Origin: Protofrankia sp. CiT1
GTDB lineage: Bacteria; Actinomycetota; Actinomycetes; Frankiales; Frankiaceae
Direction: 5' to 3'
Length of the DNA stretch: 38,615 nucleotides
Assembly (NCBI RefSeq): GCF_917627385.1
Contig: NZ_CAKJTL010000177.1
Span: forward strand, 20,724-59,338
Positions 8,279 through 16,948 of the stretch are shown here, piece after piece. The translations under genes were made by a program, and so were the position numbers. The notes under the pieces are model-generated. The model made no database searches and was not told the origin of the DNA. It saw only the letters and a program-made list of their open reading frames with translations. How positions within the stretch are numbered: position 1 is the first letter of the stretch; every line of letters starts with the position of its first letter.

Positions 8279-9556
8279 GTGCGTCGGGTGCGGTTCGGCC
8301 ACTCCCGCCGGGTTGCCATGCTGTCGATGCATACGTCGCCGCTGGAGCAACCGGGGACCGGGGACGCGGGCGGGATGAACGTATACGTGGTCGAGCTGTC
8401 TCGGCAGCTCGCCCTGCTCGGTACCGAAGTTGAGATCTTTACCCGAGCCACCAGCAGCAAGGCCGAACCGACGGTCGCGCTCGCCCCCGGGGTCACAGTG
8501 CGCCACGTCAACGCGGGCCCGTTCGGGGACGTCAGGCGAGAGGACCTGCCCGCCTGGTTGTGTGCGTTCATCGTGGATGTGCTGCGGGCCGAGGCCGCGC
8601 GGGAGCCTGGTTGGTTCGATGTCATCCATTCGCACTACTGGCTGTCCGGCCAGGTGGGGCTCGCCCTGGCCCGGCGATGGGCGGTACCGCTGGTGCACAC
8701 AGCCCACACCCTGGCAAAAGTCAAAAATCATGCGCTTGCCGAGGGCGACCGGCCAGAGCCACCACACCGTATCGTCGGCGAGCAGGAGGTCGTCACCGGC
8801 GCCAGCCGGATGATCGCGTCCGCCGCTGACGAGCGACAGCATCTCATCGATCTCTATGCGGCGGATCCGGACCTTGTCGACGTCGTGGCGCCCGGGGTCG
8901 ATCTAGAGGTGTTCCGTCCCGGCGAGGCCGCGGCGGCACGGACCCGCCTCGGCCTCCCGCCGGACGTGGTGCTCGTGTTGTTCGTGGGGCGCATCCAGCC
9001 GCTCAAGGCGCCTGACATGCTGCTGCACGCCACCGCCTACCTGCTGGCGCATGAACCGGCGCTGCGGGAGCGCATGGTTGTCGCTGTCATCGGCGGGCCG
9101 AGCGGCTCCGGCCTCGACCGGCCGGACGCCCTGGTCAAGCTCGCGGCCGAACTGGGCATCTGCGATGTCGTCCGATTCCAGCCACCGGTGCCCCAGCCGG
9201 AGCTGGCCGACTGGTACCGAGCCGCGAGCGCGGTCGTCGTCCCCAGCCACAGTGAGAGCTTCGGGCTTGTCGCGCTGGAGGCCCAGGCCTGTGGGACGCC
9301 GGTCGTCGCGGCGGCCGTGGGTGGGTTGCGCACAGCTGTCCGTCACGGCGTTTCAGGAATCCTGGTGGAGGGACGCGATCCGGCGGCCTACGCGGATGCG
9401 CTGGGCAGGCTGATCGGCCAGCCGCGCTGGCGACAACGGCTCGCTGCCGGTGCCGTCAAACAAGCGGCGGAATTCGGCTGGTCAGCGACCGCCCGCGGAG
9501 TCCTAGCCGGTTACCGTGACGCAGCGGCGCCGGCAACCGTTCCGGCGAGCGCCTGA
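8279..9556 (+). CDS. mshA: D-inositol-3-phosphate glycosyltransferase
   Basis: MshA transfers GlcNAc from UDP-GlcNAc to 1L-myo-inositol-1-phosphate, the first step of mycothiol synthesis. The 425-aa GT4-family protein shows the family order: [19 protein letters not shown], then [16 protein letters not shown], the substrate region [15 protein letters not shown], the second-domain start [16 protein letters not shown], and the nucleotide-sugar motif [20 protein letters not shown] with the E-x7-E pattern. The GTG at 8279 has GGAGGTGATC immediately upstream. A YbjN-domain gene follows, as in mycobacteria (Rv0486-Rv0487 from memory). Mycothiol is the main low-molecular-weight thiol of actinobacteria. 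Confidence 0.95.
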   Translation: MRRVRFGHSRRVAMLSMHTSPLEQPGTGDAGGMNVYVVELSRQLALLGTEVEIFTRATSSKAEPTVALAPGVTVRHVNAGPFGDVRREDLPAWLCAFIVDVLRAEAAREPGWFDVIHSHYWLSGQVGLALARRWAVPLVHTAHTLAKVKNHALAEGDRPEPPHRIVGEQEVVTGASRMIASAADERQHLIDLYAADPDLVDVVAPGVDLEVFRPGEAAAARTRLGLPPDVVLVLFVGRIQPLKAPDMLLHATAYLLAHEPALRERMVVAVIGGPSGSGLDRPDALVKLAAELGICDVVRFQPPVPQPELADWYRAASAVVVPSHSESFGLVALEAQACGTPVVAAAVGGLRTAVRHGVSGILVEGRDPAAYADALGRLIGQPRWRQRLAAGAVKQAAEFGWSATARGVLAGYRDAAAPATVPASA

Positions 9557-9605
9557 CAGACTGATGTCCCGCGCCCACCTCATCCGATCGCATCGGAGCC
9601 GGAGC

Positions 9606-10100
9606 ATGTCACTATCTGTGAATGACACCGAGCGAGCACGCCTCGACCGTGTGATCGACGGCACCCTGGCGGACATCGGTCTGATCTACGAACGGGTGGA
9701 CGAAGGATCCTTCCTCGTCACGCTGGAAGGCGACCACAAGCTCCGGACGATGACCTGGTTGATCGTGGGAGACCACACGCTGCTCATCGAGGCGTTCTTC
9801 ATGCGCAAGCCCGCTGAGAACCCGGCGGGCACGTACGCGTTCCTGCTCGGCCGTAACGCGAGGACGTACGGCGTGCACTTCTCGATCGATCTGGTCGGGG
9901 ATGTATATCTCACCGGTCGGCTCCCGCTGGCAGCGATCACCGCCGACGAGATCGACCGGGTGCTCGGTTGTACCCGCACCTACTCGGACGAGAACTTCGA
10001 CCCGGCCGTAGCGCTGGGCTTCGCCAGCGCCATTGAGCGGGAGAAGGCGTGGCGGGCCCGGGTCAGCGCCGCCGAGGCGAGCACCCGGATGCGGAACTGA
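9606..10100 (+). CDS. YbjN domain-containing protein
   Basis: The 164-aa protein has the YbjN/type III chaperone-like fold signature, with hydrophobic strands FLVTLEGDHKLRTMTWLIVGDHTLLIEAFF at about 35-65 and the helical end ALGFASAIEREKAWRAR. The family role is unclear, possibly as a chaperone-like or regulatory partner. The ATG at 9606 is preceded by GGAGCCGGAGC; starts 90 bp upstream would run into the mshA end. It lies 49 bp after mshA and is probably co-transcribed. Its stop is 2 bp from the convergent nitrobindin-like gene, so the two transcripts must overlap. Confidence 0.82.
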   Translation: MSLSVNDTERARLDRVIDGTLADIGLIYERVDEGSFLVTLEGDHKLRTMTWLIVGDHTLLIEAFFMRKPAENPAGTYAFLLGRNARTYGVHFSIDLVGDVYLTGRLPLAAITADEIDRVLGCTRTYSDENFDPAVALGFASAIEREKAWRARVSAAEASTRMRN

Positions 10101-10102
10101 CG

Positions 10103-10642
10103 CTACGGAGCGGACCGGACCCGGGCGAGGCGCGCGGAGAGGTGCGACTGCAGCGGCTTGCCCTCGGCCTCCATGTCGATGGCATAAGCAAGATCGCATC
10201 CTTCGACAAGGCCGTACAACCGCTCACAGCGGTTGACAGCGCGTGCCGTGGCAGTGCGGATCACAACGTTGGATCGCAGCTCCACCCGCGTGCCGACGAC
10301 ATCTCCGACGTAAATCTCGCTGACGCCGAACGGGTGGGCGAGCATGACCTCGACCGTGGGCGGCCCGTCGCCATCCGGCGGCTGCACGCGCCAGAACCCG
10401 ACCTCGGTGGCCAGCGGGCTTCCCTCGTCACGACCGTCTCGAGGCGCACCAGCCCACCACGTCCGGGACTCGTAGGACAGAGCCGGCTGGCCGGTGCTGG
10501 AGAAGACGACCTCCTGGCCGTAACGGAAGCCGTCCATCCCCTCGTAACCGCCGACGCCCTCGCCGCGCCAGGTACCCAGCAGGAAGGCGAGCGGCCGCAA
10601 ACGTGGATGAAGGTCGACCACCGGCCCCGGCAGTGTCGTCAT
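10103..10642 (-). CDS. Nitrobindin-like heme-binding beta-barrel (FABP/DUF1794 family)
   Basis: The 179-aa protein opens with the family signature LRPLAFLLGTWRGEGVGGYE at about 15-34, then FRYGQEVVFSSTGQPALSYESRTW. Near the C-terminus is LQSHLSARLARV, whose His would be the proximal heme ligand in nitrobindins. Relatives bind ferric heme and can isomerise peroxynitrite to nitrate. The usual GxGxYPTI is changed here to GVGGYEGM, so ligand binding needs testing. A 33-codon membrane peptide gene ends 37 bp upstream on the same strand. Confidence 0.85.
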   Translation of the reverse strand: MTTLPGPVVDLHPRLRPLAFLLGTWRGEGVGGYEGMDGFRYGQEVVFSSTGQPALSYESRTWWAGAPRDGRDEGSPLATEVGFWRVQPPDGDGPPTVEVMLAHPFGVSEIYVGDVVGTRVELRSNVVIRTATARAVNRCERLYGLVEGCDLAYAIDMEAEGKPLQSHLSARLARVRSAP

Positions 10643-10679
10643 GTCGGTTCCACCACACGCGGGCGCGGGCTGGAAACGC

Positions 10680-10781
10680 TCAACGCTGGCCTGAGTACAG
10701 CTTGTAGACGACGTACACGGAGAACCACCCGATAAGTACCGCCACTGTGATCAACAGAGCGGTGAAGAAGATTTCCAGCAC
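10680..10781 (-). CDS. Small single-pass membrane peptide, 33 aa
   Basis: A GTG-initiated frame encodes 33 residues: MLEIFFTALLITVAV followed by LIGWFSVYVVYKLYSGQR. It is one hydrophobic helix of about 22 residues with a basic, Tyr-rich C-terminal end, a plausible membrane-embedded microprotein. The site upstream is GGGTGGGCAG, purine-rich and close to the start. It is co-directional with the nitrobindin-like gene, 37 bp ahead of it. No family is recognised. Conservation in relatives is needed to confirm it. Confidence 0.55.
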   Translation of the reverse strand: MLEIFFTALLITVAVLIGWFSVYVVYKLYSGQR

Positions 10782-11097
10782 CTGCCCACCCTAGCCTGGC
10801 AGCACCAGCCCAGCGCTGTGATTGCGGCTCTGTGACGTTATCTGTGCCGGCAGCCAGGCACGCGGCAAAAATCGCACGCCCTTCGGCCTGGGATGTGGTA
10901 CTCAGGCCGAAGGCCAGCGTCAGGATCGGTTCGGGAGCCTCGCCACGAGCTGGCCGGCGAGGCGCTGAGCGCACCACTCGGCGGAGCACCACTCGGCGCA
11001 CAGCCACCGCGGCCCGATGTCGCCGTGTAACGTGGATCAACACCCCTATTGCCGGGCGCTCTAAGGCGTCGGGAAGACCCCGTGCAGACTGGGTGCC
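10782..11097. repeat. Intergenic region with a solo family II element terminus (11032-11064)
   Basis: No gene is seen in these 316 bp. At 11032-11064 the complement reads TTAGAGCGCCCGGCAATAGG and continues GGTGTTGATC, matching the left end of the 207-bp element at 25,074. No partner end is visible nearby, so this is a remnant. Short direct repeats of CACCACTCGGCG occur near 10,972-10,999. Confidence 0.5.
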
Positions 11098-11457
11098 ATG
11101 GGTTCCCTGGTCATCAAGGCAACTGCCGGTTCAGACGCGCCGGAGCGATGCGCGCAGGCTTTCACGGTCGCCGCCGTCGGGCTCGCCAGTGGCGCGGACG
11201 TCTCCCTGTGGCTTACCGGCGAGTCCGCTTGGTTCGCGCTGCCAGGACGCGCCGCCGAATTCGTGCTGCCCGAGTCCACGCCGCTGGTGGACCTGCTGGA
11301 TACTGTGCTGACCGGGGGCCGGGTCACTGTCTGTGCTCAGTGCGCGGCACGGCGGGGCATAGGTCCCGATGACGTGCTCCCGGGCGTACGTATCGCGGGT
11401 GCCGCGCTCTTCGTCGCCGAGGTGCTGGCCGAAGGCGTCCAAGGGCTCGTGTACTGA
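11098..11457 (+). CDS. DsrE family protein
   Basis: The 119-aa protein has the DsrE/YchN fold pattern: an N-terminal strand SLVIKATAGSDAPERCAQAF, a second strand ADVSLWLTGES, and a Cys pair in VTVCAQCAARRGI at Cys79 and Cys82. DsrE-fold proteins relay sulfane sulfur or act as small redox proteins. The sulfurtransferase operon lies 0.4 kb downstream on the opposite strand, which fits a sulfur-related role by context only. Confidence 0.75.
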   Translation: MGSLVIKATAGSDAPERCAQAFTVAAVGLASGADVSLWLTGESAWFALPGRAAEFVLPESTPLVDLLDTVLTGGRVTVCAQCAARRGIGPDDVLPGVRIAGAALFVAEVLAEGVQGLVY

Positions 11458-11565
11458 CGTCAGCTGTCTGGTGCCCGCCGGGCAACGGCTCCTGCAAAAG
11501 CAGACCACGTCCAGCACACGAGGTGACTCCTTCACGACGTCGACCGGATACGGTTTTGTGATCGT

Positions 11566-11793
11566 ATGATGCACGAACCCGATGTCCTGTACGCAGTCGT
11601 CCAGTTCGACAGTACCGCGCGGCGGACGGTACGACGAGTCGTCGCACCATTTCCGGACCGGAGCTCCGCCGCGCTGTTCGCGACCGACAACGGCCTAGGT
11701 GATTTTACCGTCGGCCCCATGGCGTTTGCCGTACCGACCCGAGCAGCGCTGGTCGGCCAGAGTATTCCTGGCCCCCGGCCGGGCGATTCCTGA
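11566..11793 (+). CDS. Small hypothetical protein, 75 aa
   Basis: The frame starts with two adjacent ATG codons (11566 or 11569) and encodes MMHEPDVLYAVVQFDSTARR followed by a region with balanced composition and no membrane segment. No family is recognised. It follows the DsrE gene by 108 bp and ends just before a strong bidirectional terminator, which supports it being a transcribed gene. Confidence 0.5.
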   Translation: MMHEPDVLYAVVQFDSTARRTVRRVVAPFPDRSSAALFATDNGLGDFTVGPMAFAVPTRAALVGQSIPGPRPGDS

Positions 11794-11804
11794 GGGACGG
11801 AAAA

Positions 11805-11844
11805 CCCCGGCGGCGCAATCATATTCCCACTGGCGCCACCGGGG
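11805..11844. terminator. Bidirectional terminator hairpin
   Basis: CCCCGGCGGCGC (11805-11816) pairs with GCGCCACCGGGG (11833-11844) with one mismatch around a 16-nt loop. It sits between two convergent genes and would stop transcription from both sides. The preceding A-run (GGAAAA) becomes U-rich for the leftward transcript. Confidence 0.65.
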
Positions 11845-11855
11845 CCGCGGAAAAC

Positions 11856-12155
11856 CTATACGGCTACTTCCACCTCGGTGTCGACTGGCTCGCCCTGGCG
11901 GGCGACGACCTTACGTTCACCGGACGCGCCCGGAACCAGCGCGCGGACGGTCCACGAGCCCGGCCGGGCAAAGAAACGAAACTGGCCGGTCGCGGACAGT
12001 GGCACTTCGGCCGTGAAGTCTCCACCCTCGTCCAACAGACGCGCGTAACCCGTTGAAACAGGCGAACCGTCCCTGAGAACGACGCCCTGGATAACCGTTT
12101 CCTTGGCCACGTCAATTCCCTCCACCGAAGGTCCGCCGCTGGTCGCGCCGCACAC
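11856..12155 (-). CDS. DUF1416 domain-containing protein (SseC-like)
   Basis: The 99-aa protein (MCGATSGGPSVEGIDVAKET, then VIQGVVLRDGSPVSTGYARL and a beta-rich FRFFARPGSWTVRAL) matches the DUF1416 family found after cysA-type sulfurtransferase genes in actinobacteria (sseC in mycobacteria, from memory). The fold is probably a small carboxypeptidase-regulatory-like beta-sandwich. The start is a GTG only 3 bp after the sulfurtransferase stop, so it is the third gene of that operon. Confidence 0.88.
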   Translation of the reverse strand: MCGATSGGPSVEGIDVAKETVIQGVVLRDGSPVSTGYARLLDEGGDFTAEVPLSATGQFRFFARPGSWTVRALVPGASGERKVVARQGEPVDTEVEVAV

Positions 12156-12158
12156 GTG

Positions 12159-12992
12159 TCAGACGTCCTTCTCGATCGGAACGCCGACCAGCGAACCGTA
12201 CTCGGTCCACGAGCCGTCGTAGTTCTTCACAGCCGGCAGGTCGAGCAGTTCGTGCAACGCGAACCAGGTGTGTGCCGAACGCTCGCCGATACGGCAGTAG
12301 GCGATGATGTCCTGCGTCAGGTCCACCCCCGCCGCGGAGTACAGAGCGGTCAGCTCGTCATTCGACCTGAACGTGCCATCCTCGTTCGCCGTCTTCGCCC
12401 ACGGGATGTTCTTTGCGGTCGGGACGTGCCCGGCGCGCTGCGACTGCTCCTGCGGGAGGTGCGCCGGAGCGAGCAGCCGCCCGGTGAACTCGTCAGGCGA
12501 GCGCACGTCCACGAGGCTCTTCTCGCCGATCGCGGCTATGACCTCATCCCGGAAGGCACGGATGTCGGTACGGGCGTCACCGGCGGTGTACTGCGTGGCC
12601 GGCCGCTCCAGGACTTCGTCCGTCAGCGGGCGGCTGTCCAGCTCCCATTTCTTGCGGCCGCCGTCGAGCAGCTTGACATCAGCGTGCCCGTAAAGGGTGA
12701 AATACCAGTAGGCATAAGCCGCGAACCAGTTGTTGTTGCCACCGTAGAGAACGACCGTGTCATCGTTCGAGATGCCCTTGGCCGACAGCAGCTTCTCGAA
12801 CTGCTCCTTGTTGACGAAGTCACGGATCACCGGGTCCTGAAGCTCCGACTTCCAGTCGAGACGGACCGCACCCGGAATATGACCTTTGTCATAGGCGGAG
12901 ACATCCTCGTCGACTTCGACCAGGACAACCTTGGGGTCTGTCAAGTGCGCTTCGGCCCAGGTCGGGTCGACGAGCGCGTTGGAACGACTCAT
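12159..12992 (-). CDS. Thiosulfate sulfurtransferase (two-domain rhodanese)
   Basis: The enzyme transfers sulfane sulfur from thiosulfate to a thiophilic acceptor such as cyanide or a protein thiol. The 277-aa protein has two rhodanese domains: an inactive N-terminal one (about 5-125) and a catalytic one (about 150-275) with the persulfide Cys233 in AYCRIGERSAHTWF. LVDVRSPDEFTG and RAGHVPTAKNIPW are the other family motifs. The ATG at 12992 has AAGGGAG upstream and overlaps the DUF4395 stop as ATGA. It corresponds to mycobacterial CysA2/CysA3 and Streptomyces rhodaneses, commonly mis-named sulfate permease ATPases. Confidence 0.95.
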   Translation of the reverse strand: MSRSNALVDPTWAEAHLTDPKVVLVEVDEDVSAYDKGHIPGAVRLDWKSELQDPVIRDFVNKEQFEKLLSAKGISNDDTVVLYGGNNNWFAAYAYWYFTLYGHADVKLLDGGRKKWELDSRPLTDEVLERPATQYTAGDARTDIRAFRDEVIAAIGEKSLVDVRSPDEFTGRLLAPAHLPQEQSQRAGHVPTAKNIPWAKTANEDGTFRSNDELTALYSAAGVDLTQDIIAYCRIGERSAHTWFALHELLDLPAVKNYDGSWTEYGSLVGVPIEKDV

Positions 12993-13407
12993 GTGTGCAC
13001 TCCCTTCACGGAACGTATGGCGAGATATAGCTGACAACCGAGACAAAAGCCGATGACAGCATTCAGCAACGCCGCCACACATGCAAACGTGGTGGCAATG
13101 TACCCAGCGGGATGAGTAACGATGAGAAATCCGATCGCGCCCACCGTGCCGAACAGCGCGCCAACCGCCTGCCCCAGCCCGGACCACGGTGGTCGTTCAT
13201 CCGCCAGCTCGACCAGCGGCCCCCAGCCAAGGGCAGCGATACGCCGTACAGCAGTCCGTACGGCACCCACCGCGGACCGGATACGGCGGTGGCGAAAAAA
13301 ACCACCACCGGCGCGAGGAGTAACCAGCCGCTAGCGGTCAGAGTAAGTACGCCAAGGATAAGGCTGGGCACGATTACAGCGGACCAAGGACCTCGCGGAA
13401 CAGCCAC
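12989..13407 (-). pseudogene. DUF4395 membrane protein gene with a one-base frameshift
   Basis: The N-terminal half starts at a GTG with AGGAG upstream (MAVPRGPWSAVIVPSLILGV) and runs in frame to RWVPYGLLYG near 13,245. The C-terminal half is in another frame and ends with AALLNAVIGFCLGCQLYLAI, the FCLGC signature of DUF4395. Adding one base after the TAC at 13246-13248 (complement) joins them as PYGLLYRRIAALGWGPLVEL, a good family sequence. The joined protein would be about 140 aa with several membrane helices. The stop still overlaps the sulfurtransferase start (ATGA). The cause may be true inactivation, a sequencing error or recoding. I infer a role in membrane thiol/sulfur chemistry only from context. 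Confidence 0.75.
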
Positions 13408-13740
13408 GAACTCATCTCCTGAAGGGCGGGCCCGCTAGCGGCGAGCGACATCAACGCACAAATCAGGAAAGTCGACACGATGTGCTACCGACACGACACA
13501 AATCGATCGTGCGGCGGCTGACGAGCACGGTGGCGAACATAACCCCTCGACCGTAGCAGCGAACACGACCGATGTGTTACCGATCCCACTAGCTGCCAAA
13601 ATGATCAAATAGGACGAACACGGGGCCAGTCACGTGACAGACTCCACATTCTCACCCGCTGAAGTCAGCCCATCGCTCATAACGGGTTCAAGCGCCGCGC
13701 AGACTGCCGCCTGACGCGACGCGGCATCGACAGGGACTCG
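13408..13740. other. Intergenic region upstream of the sulfur operon
   Basis: This 333-bp gap holds the promoter of the leftward sulfur operon (AGGAG ribosome site at its left end) and the 3' side of the leftward membrane protein gene. It is less GC-rich than its surroundings around 13,590-13,620. I saw no gene, RNA motif or confident promoter. Confidence 0.35.
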
Positions 13741-14655
13741 TCATCTCACAAGTGTGTGAGCGACGGCATATACAAAGGGCGCCGCCACCGCCAGCGGGAG
13801 GACCGCGGCAAGGGGGTAGCTGAGCCCAACCGCGCCATCGGCCTGGAGCTCAGCGACCCCACGGGCGACAACCGCGTCGATGACGACGGCCACCGCCGCG
13901 GCCACCGCCGCGATCACGGTACCGTCGAAAACGGTCAGCACACTGGACACCGCGCCGAAGACAGCTCCCACGACGACGCCCGTCGCAAGACCGGCGAGCC
14001 GGGTGAGCACCGGCCGGCCGGTGGAAATGGCCGCGCAGGTCCGCACGCACAGGACGGCTGAGCCACCGCTGGCGAGAGCGGCAGCCACCAGCGCGGCTCC
14101 GGCCACACGGCTGGCCGGAGCCGTTAGCGAAGCCGTGTCCGCGTAGGTGGTGAGCATGGTCACGACGACCACCCCGCTAAGACCCGCGGCCATGTCCACC
14201 GTGACCCGCACGGACCGTTCCGGTGGATGATCGCCGCTCGGCCCGTCAGCCACGCCGGCGCCCGCCGCGGCACCGGTCTGGTCCAGTATCGCCGCGGGCG
14301 GGCTGGCCCGCCGTCGCGCCAGCTGAACGAGGATGACCGCTGCCACCGCCACACCGACGACCCCGGCATAATCGCCGATCTCGTGAGAATCGACGATCAG
14401 CGCGATGGCGTCCGAGACGAGCGCGGCCGATCCGGCGATCGCCAGTGTCCCCATGGAGCCCGCGAACGTCCGTACCCACGCCCAACCGAGAAGGAACTGC
14501 TCGACGGCGATAACGGCGACAAACGACGACGGCCCGGCACCGATGCCGGCGACGAGCGCCGGGACAGCCGCGGCTACCACAACGGAGACAGCAGTGCGGG
14601 ACAGCCGCGATCCGTTCGCCCGGCCTGGCCGCGGTGTCGGGACGGACGCCGACAT
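13741..14655 (-). CDS. Polytopic membrane protein of unknown function
   Basis: The chosen start (ATG at 14655, MSASVPTPRPGRANG, with GGAG 10 bp upstream) gives a 304-aa protein. About eight hydrophobic segments are rich in Ala and Val, for example AVSVVVAAAVPALVAGIG, LAGLATGVVVGAVFGAV and VIAAVAAAVAVVIDAVVA. A hydrophilic loop lies near 140-165. No family is recognised. The frame stays open another 45 codons upstream, so the true start is uncertain. It lies between the sulfur operon and the MoaD-like gene on the same strand. Confidence 0.65.
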   Translation of the reverse strand: MSASVPTPRPGRANGSRLSRTAVSVVVAAAVPALVAGIGAGPSSFVAVIAVEQFLLGWAWVRTFAGSMGTLAIAGSAALVSDAIALIVDSHEIGDYAGVVGVAVAAVILVQLARRRASPPAAILDQTGAAAGAGVADGPSGDHPPERSVRVTVDMAAGLSGVVVVTMLTTYADTASLTAPASRVAGAALVAAALASGGSAVLCVRTCAAISTGRPVLTRLAGLATGVVVGAVFGAVSSVLTVFDGTVIAAVAAAVAVVIDAVVARGVAELQADGAVGLSYPLAAVLPLAVAAPFVYAVAHTLVR

Positions 14656-14781
14656 ACTGGCCGGCTCCGTCCTAGCGGCTGTTTCGGCTCCGCGGGCTCG
14701 CACGCCACCATGCTCCCATGCCCCGGCTACGACGAGAGCGACGAACCAGCTGAAGCCGACCGGACGAGTACACCACGGGCT

Positions 14782-14802
14782 ACAGGGCACAGGCCACAGG
14801 CC
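14782..14802. repeat. ACAGGCC heptamer repeat, 3 units
   Basis: Three consecutive 7-bp units, ACAGGGC ACAGGCC ACAGGCC, lie in the short gap upstream of the membrane protein gene and after the MoaD-like gene. The same heptamer (as GGCCACA) is repeated at 23,483-23,524 and 38,574-38,587. Confidence 0.6.
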
Positions 14803-14826
14803 GGCGGCTGCCGGCCACGACGGTCC

Positions 14827-15072
14827 TCACCCACCGGCGAACGGCGGGAGCACCTCCACCACGCAACCGTCCACGAGCAGCACGTCAGCATGCTCGCGGG
14901 GACCGACCGGGACATCCCCCACCAGGAACGCGCAACACGCCAGCACCGCCGCCAACCGTCCCGGGTGCCGCTCGGACACGGTGGCCAGCAGGTCGGCCAG
15001 GGTATCGGCATGCTGCCGCTCCTCGGCTACCCCGGCGGCCTCCCGGGCCGCGGCCCAGTACCGGATCGTCAC
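14827..15072 (-). CDS. MoaD/ThiS family sulfur-carrier protein
   Basis: The 81-aa ubiquitin-like protein begins [15 protein letters not shown] and ends in ...VVEVLPPFAGG. The C-terminal Gly-Gly is the residue pair that is adenylated and thiocarboxylated in MoaD/ThiS carriers. The start GTG overlaps the stop of the upstream hydrolase gene (GTGA), implying coupled translation; an in-frame GTG 9 bp earlier is less likely. The carrier could serve molybdopterin or another sulfur-transfer pathway; no molybdopterin genes are in the window. Confidence 0.87.
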   Translation of the reverse strand: MTIRYWAAAREAAGVAEERQHADTLADLLATVSERHPGRLAAVLACCAFLVGDVPVGPREHADVLLVDGCVVEVLPPFAGG

Positions 15073-15992
15073 GCAGGCCACGGGGACCCCGGCAGCTCCG
15101 GCGTGTCACCTCGGGCCGGAAGCGGCCGGGCCGGGCCCGGCTGGGCGGGAAGCGGCCGGTCAGCACCCGCATGCTCGCCATGGCCCGCGAGCAGTTCGGG
15201 CAGGTGACGGCCGAGCCGGTCCAGCAGCCCCGGGACCAGCCCCGATTCGGCATGCCCGAACCCGGTTATGATCCAGAGCTGGCTGCCCTCCCCCGCGGCG
15301 GCAGCCAGCGAGTGAGGATGTTCCAGGGCGAAGTAGGTGTCCCGATCCCCGTGAACGAACAAAACCGGCGTCGGCGTGATCCGGCCGACGACGTCGAGCG
15401 GGGACGCCGGGATCATCGGCCAGATCTCGGGCATCAGCCGTACACCGAGCGCACGACGTGCAACGCGGCGGCCGATGGCCGTCTCCGCGAACCAGTTCAC
15501 ACGCCGCATCGACGGGGTGTCCCGGACATACCACCGGCTCGGCGCGCTCACGCTGACGACCGCGTCGACCGGGTTCCGTACCGCATACCCACGCACGGTC
15601 TCCCCGGTCCGGGCGAAGGCCGCGTGGCGGAGTACCGCGGCGGCGCCCATCGACCAGCCCATGGTGATGACGTTCCGGTAACCAAGCCGCCGAGCCGCCC
15701 CCACCGCCGCATCCACATCCAGCACTTCAAGATCGCCAAAGGTGCACACGCCTGAGGACCGGCCGTGGCCCCGCAGATCGGGCACGACCACGCCAGCGTA
15801 CGGACGGATGCCGGCACTGACCGCCCTGACCGGGGGCTTGTCACGCGAACCAGAAAAACCATGGGCGACGACAACTCCAAGATCAAAACTGTGACAGGTG
15901 GCGGAAGCAACACGGCTGTAATGGGTCGTGGCGAGGATCTCGCCGTCCGAGGTAGGGAGAACCTCGAAGACGGTATGAGTGGAGTGGGACAC
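15069..15992 (-). CDS. Alpha/beta hydrolase
   Basis: The 307-aa protein has an oxyanion-hole region [15 protein letters not shown] (about 39-53), the motif [11 protein letters not shown], nucleophile elbow GWSMGA with Ser114, acid HGDRD with Asp218 and base GFGHAESG with His247. A complete catalytic triad is therefore present. The C-terminal 40 residues are Pro/Ala/His-rich and not part of the fold. I chose the GTG at 15992 because GGGGAGGA lies 9 bp upstream; a longer frame would run through the divergent glnR gene. It is translationally coupled to the MoaD-like gene. The substrate is unknown. Confidence 0.87.
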   Translation of the reverse strand: MSHSTHTVFEVLPTSDGEILATTHYSRVASATCHSFDLGVVVAHGFSGSRDKPPVRAVSAGIRPYAGVVVPDLRGHGRSSGVCTFGDLEVLDVDAAVGAARRLGYRNVITMGWSMGAAAVLRHAAFARTGETVRGYAVRNPVDAVVSVSAPSRWYVRDTPSMRRVNWFAETAIGRRVARRALGVRLMPEIWPMIPASPLDVVGRITPTPVLFVHGDRDTYFALEHPHSLAAAAGEGSQLWIITGFGHAESGLVPGLLDRLGRHLPELLAGHGEHAGADRPLPAQPGPARPLPARGDTPELPGSPWPA

Positions 15993-16122
15993 TCCGCTAT
16001 CCTCCCCACAGGCCGGTGTTCGTTTCGCGCCCATGACGGTCGTGGAACGCGGGGGGCCGGTCGCAAGGTATCCGTGGGTCGACGCTGCCCCAACATCGCA
16101 ACCGAACCCTGGAGGAGTCGAC

Positions 16123-16875
16123 TTGAGCGTCGTCCTGTTGCTCACCAACGCCCCCGGACCGTCCGCGGAGTCCTTTCCCTCGCTTGGGCTCCTGACCCAC
16201 ACCGTTCGCGTCGCGCCGCTGGAGGCCAGCGCGCTCCTGGACGCTCCCCCGGTGGACGTCGTTGTGGTGGACGGGCGCCGGGAGCTCGTTGTCGCCCGCG
16301 GCCTGTGTCGTCTGCTGCGTACGACCGGACTCACCACGCCGCTGCTCGCGCTCGTCACCGAGGGTGGGCTGGCCGCGGTGTCAGCCGACTGGGGCGTCGA
16401 TGACGTGGTCCTCGACAGCGCCGGACCCGCTGAGGTCGAGGCACGGCTGAGGCTCGCGATCGGTCGGATCGCGGCCGCCGGCGGTACCGCGGAAGCCGGT
16501 GTCATCCGGTCCGGCGACCTGTCGGTGGACGAGACCACCTACTCGGCCAAGCTGCGAGGCCGTCCGCTCGAGCTCACCTTCAAGGAATTCGAGCTGCTGA
16601 AGTACCTCGCGCAGCATCCGGGCCGAGTCTTCACCCGTGCTCAGCTCCTGCAGGAGGTGTGGGGTTATGACTACTACGGAGGTACCCGGACGGTCGACGT
16701 CCACGTGCGCCGGCTGCGGGCCAAACTCGGCCCGGAGCACGAGTCGATGATCGGTACAGTGCGGCACGTTGGTTACAAGTTCGTCGCGCCCCCGATCGCC
16801 CCGCTCCCTGACGACGCCATACACAACCGTAACGACCGCGAAGTAGTCCGCGCCCCCCAGCGGGTCTCGCTCTAA
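16123..16875 (+). CDS. glnR: GlnR, global nitrogen response regulator
   Basis: GlnR is the orphan OmpR-type regulator that activates or represses nitrogen assimilation genes (glnA, amtB and others) in actinomycetes. The receiver-like domain ([20 protein letters not shown] with Asp50, [20 protein letters not shown]) and the winged helix ([20 protein letters not shown], then [20 protein letters not shown] and [18 protein letters not shown]) closely match Streptomyces GlnR. The acidic pair and other phosphorylation residues of normal receivers are absent, as in known GlnR, where Asp50 serves dimerisation. The start is a TTG at 16123 with GGAGGAG 5 bp upstream; it gives (M)SVVLLLTN, aligned with MSSLLLLTN. 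The gene is divergent from the hydrolase gene. Confidence 0.95.
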   Translation: MSVVLLLTNAPGPSAESFPSLGLLTHTVRVAPLEASALLDAPPVDVVVVDGRRELVVARGLCRLLRTTGLTTPLLALVTEGGLAAVSADWGVDDVVLDSAGPAEVEARLRLAIGRIAAAGGTAEAGVIRSGDLSVDETTYSAKLRGRPLELTFKEFELLKYLAQHPGRVFTRAQLLQEVWGYDYYGGTRTVDVHVRRLRAKLGPEHESMIGTVRHVGYKFVAPPIAPLPDDAIHNRNDREVVRAPQRVSL

Positions 16876-16948
16876 GCGGTCGGCGCTGGGGGCTGTGCGG
16901 CGGAACATGTCCGCGCGGCCCCCGGCCCGAACGTCCTAATGTCGCCTG

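Noticed and set aside
15993-16538. Upstream extension of the alpha/beta hydrolase frame
   Set aside because: It lies antisense to the well-supported glnR gene, and a good ribosome site supports the GTG at 15992.
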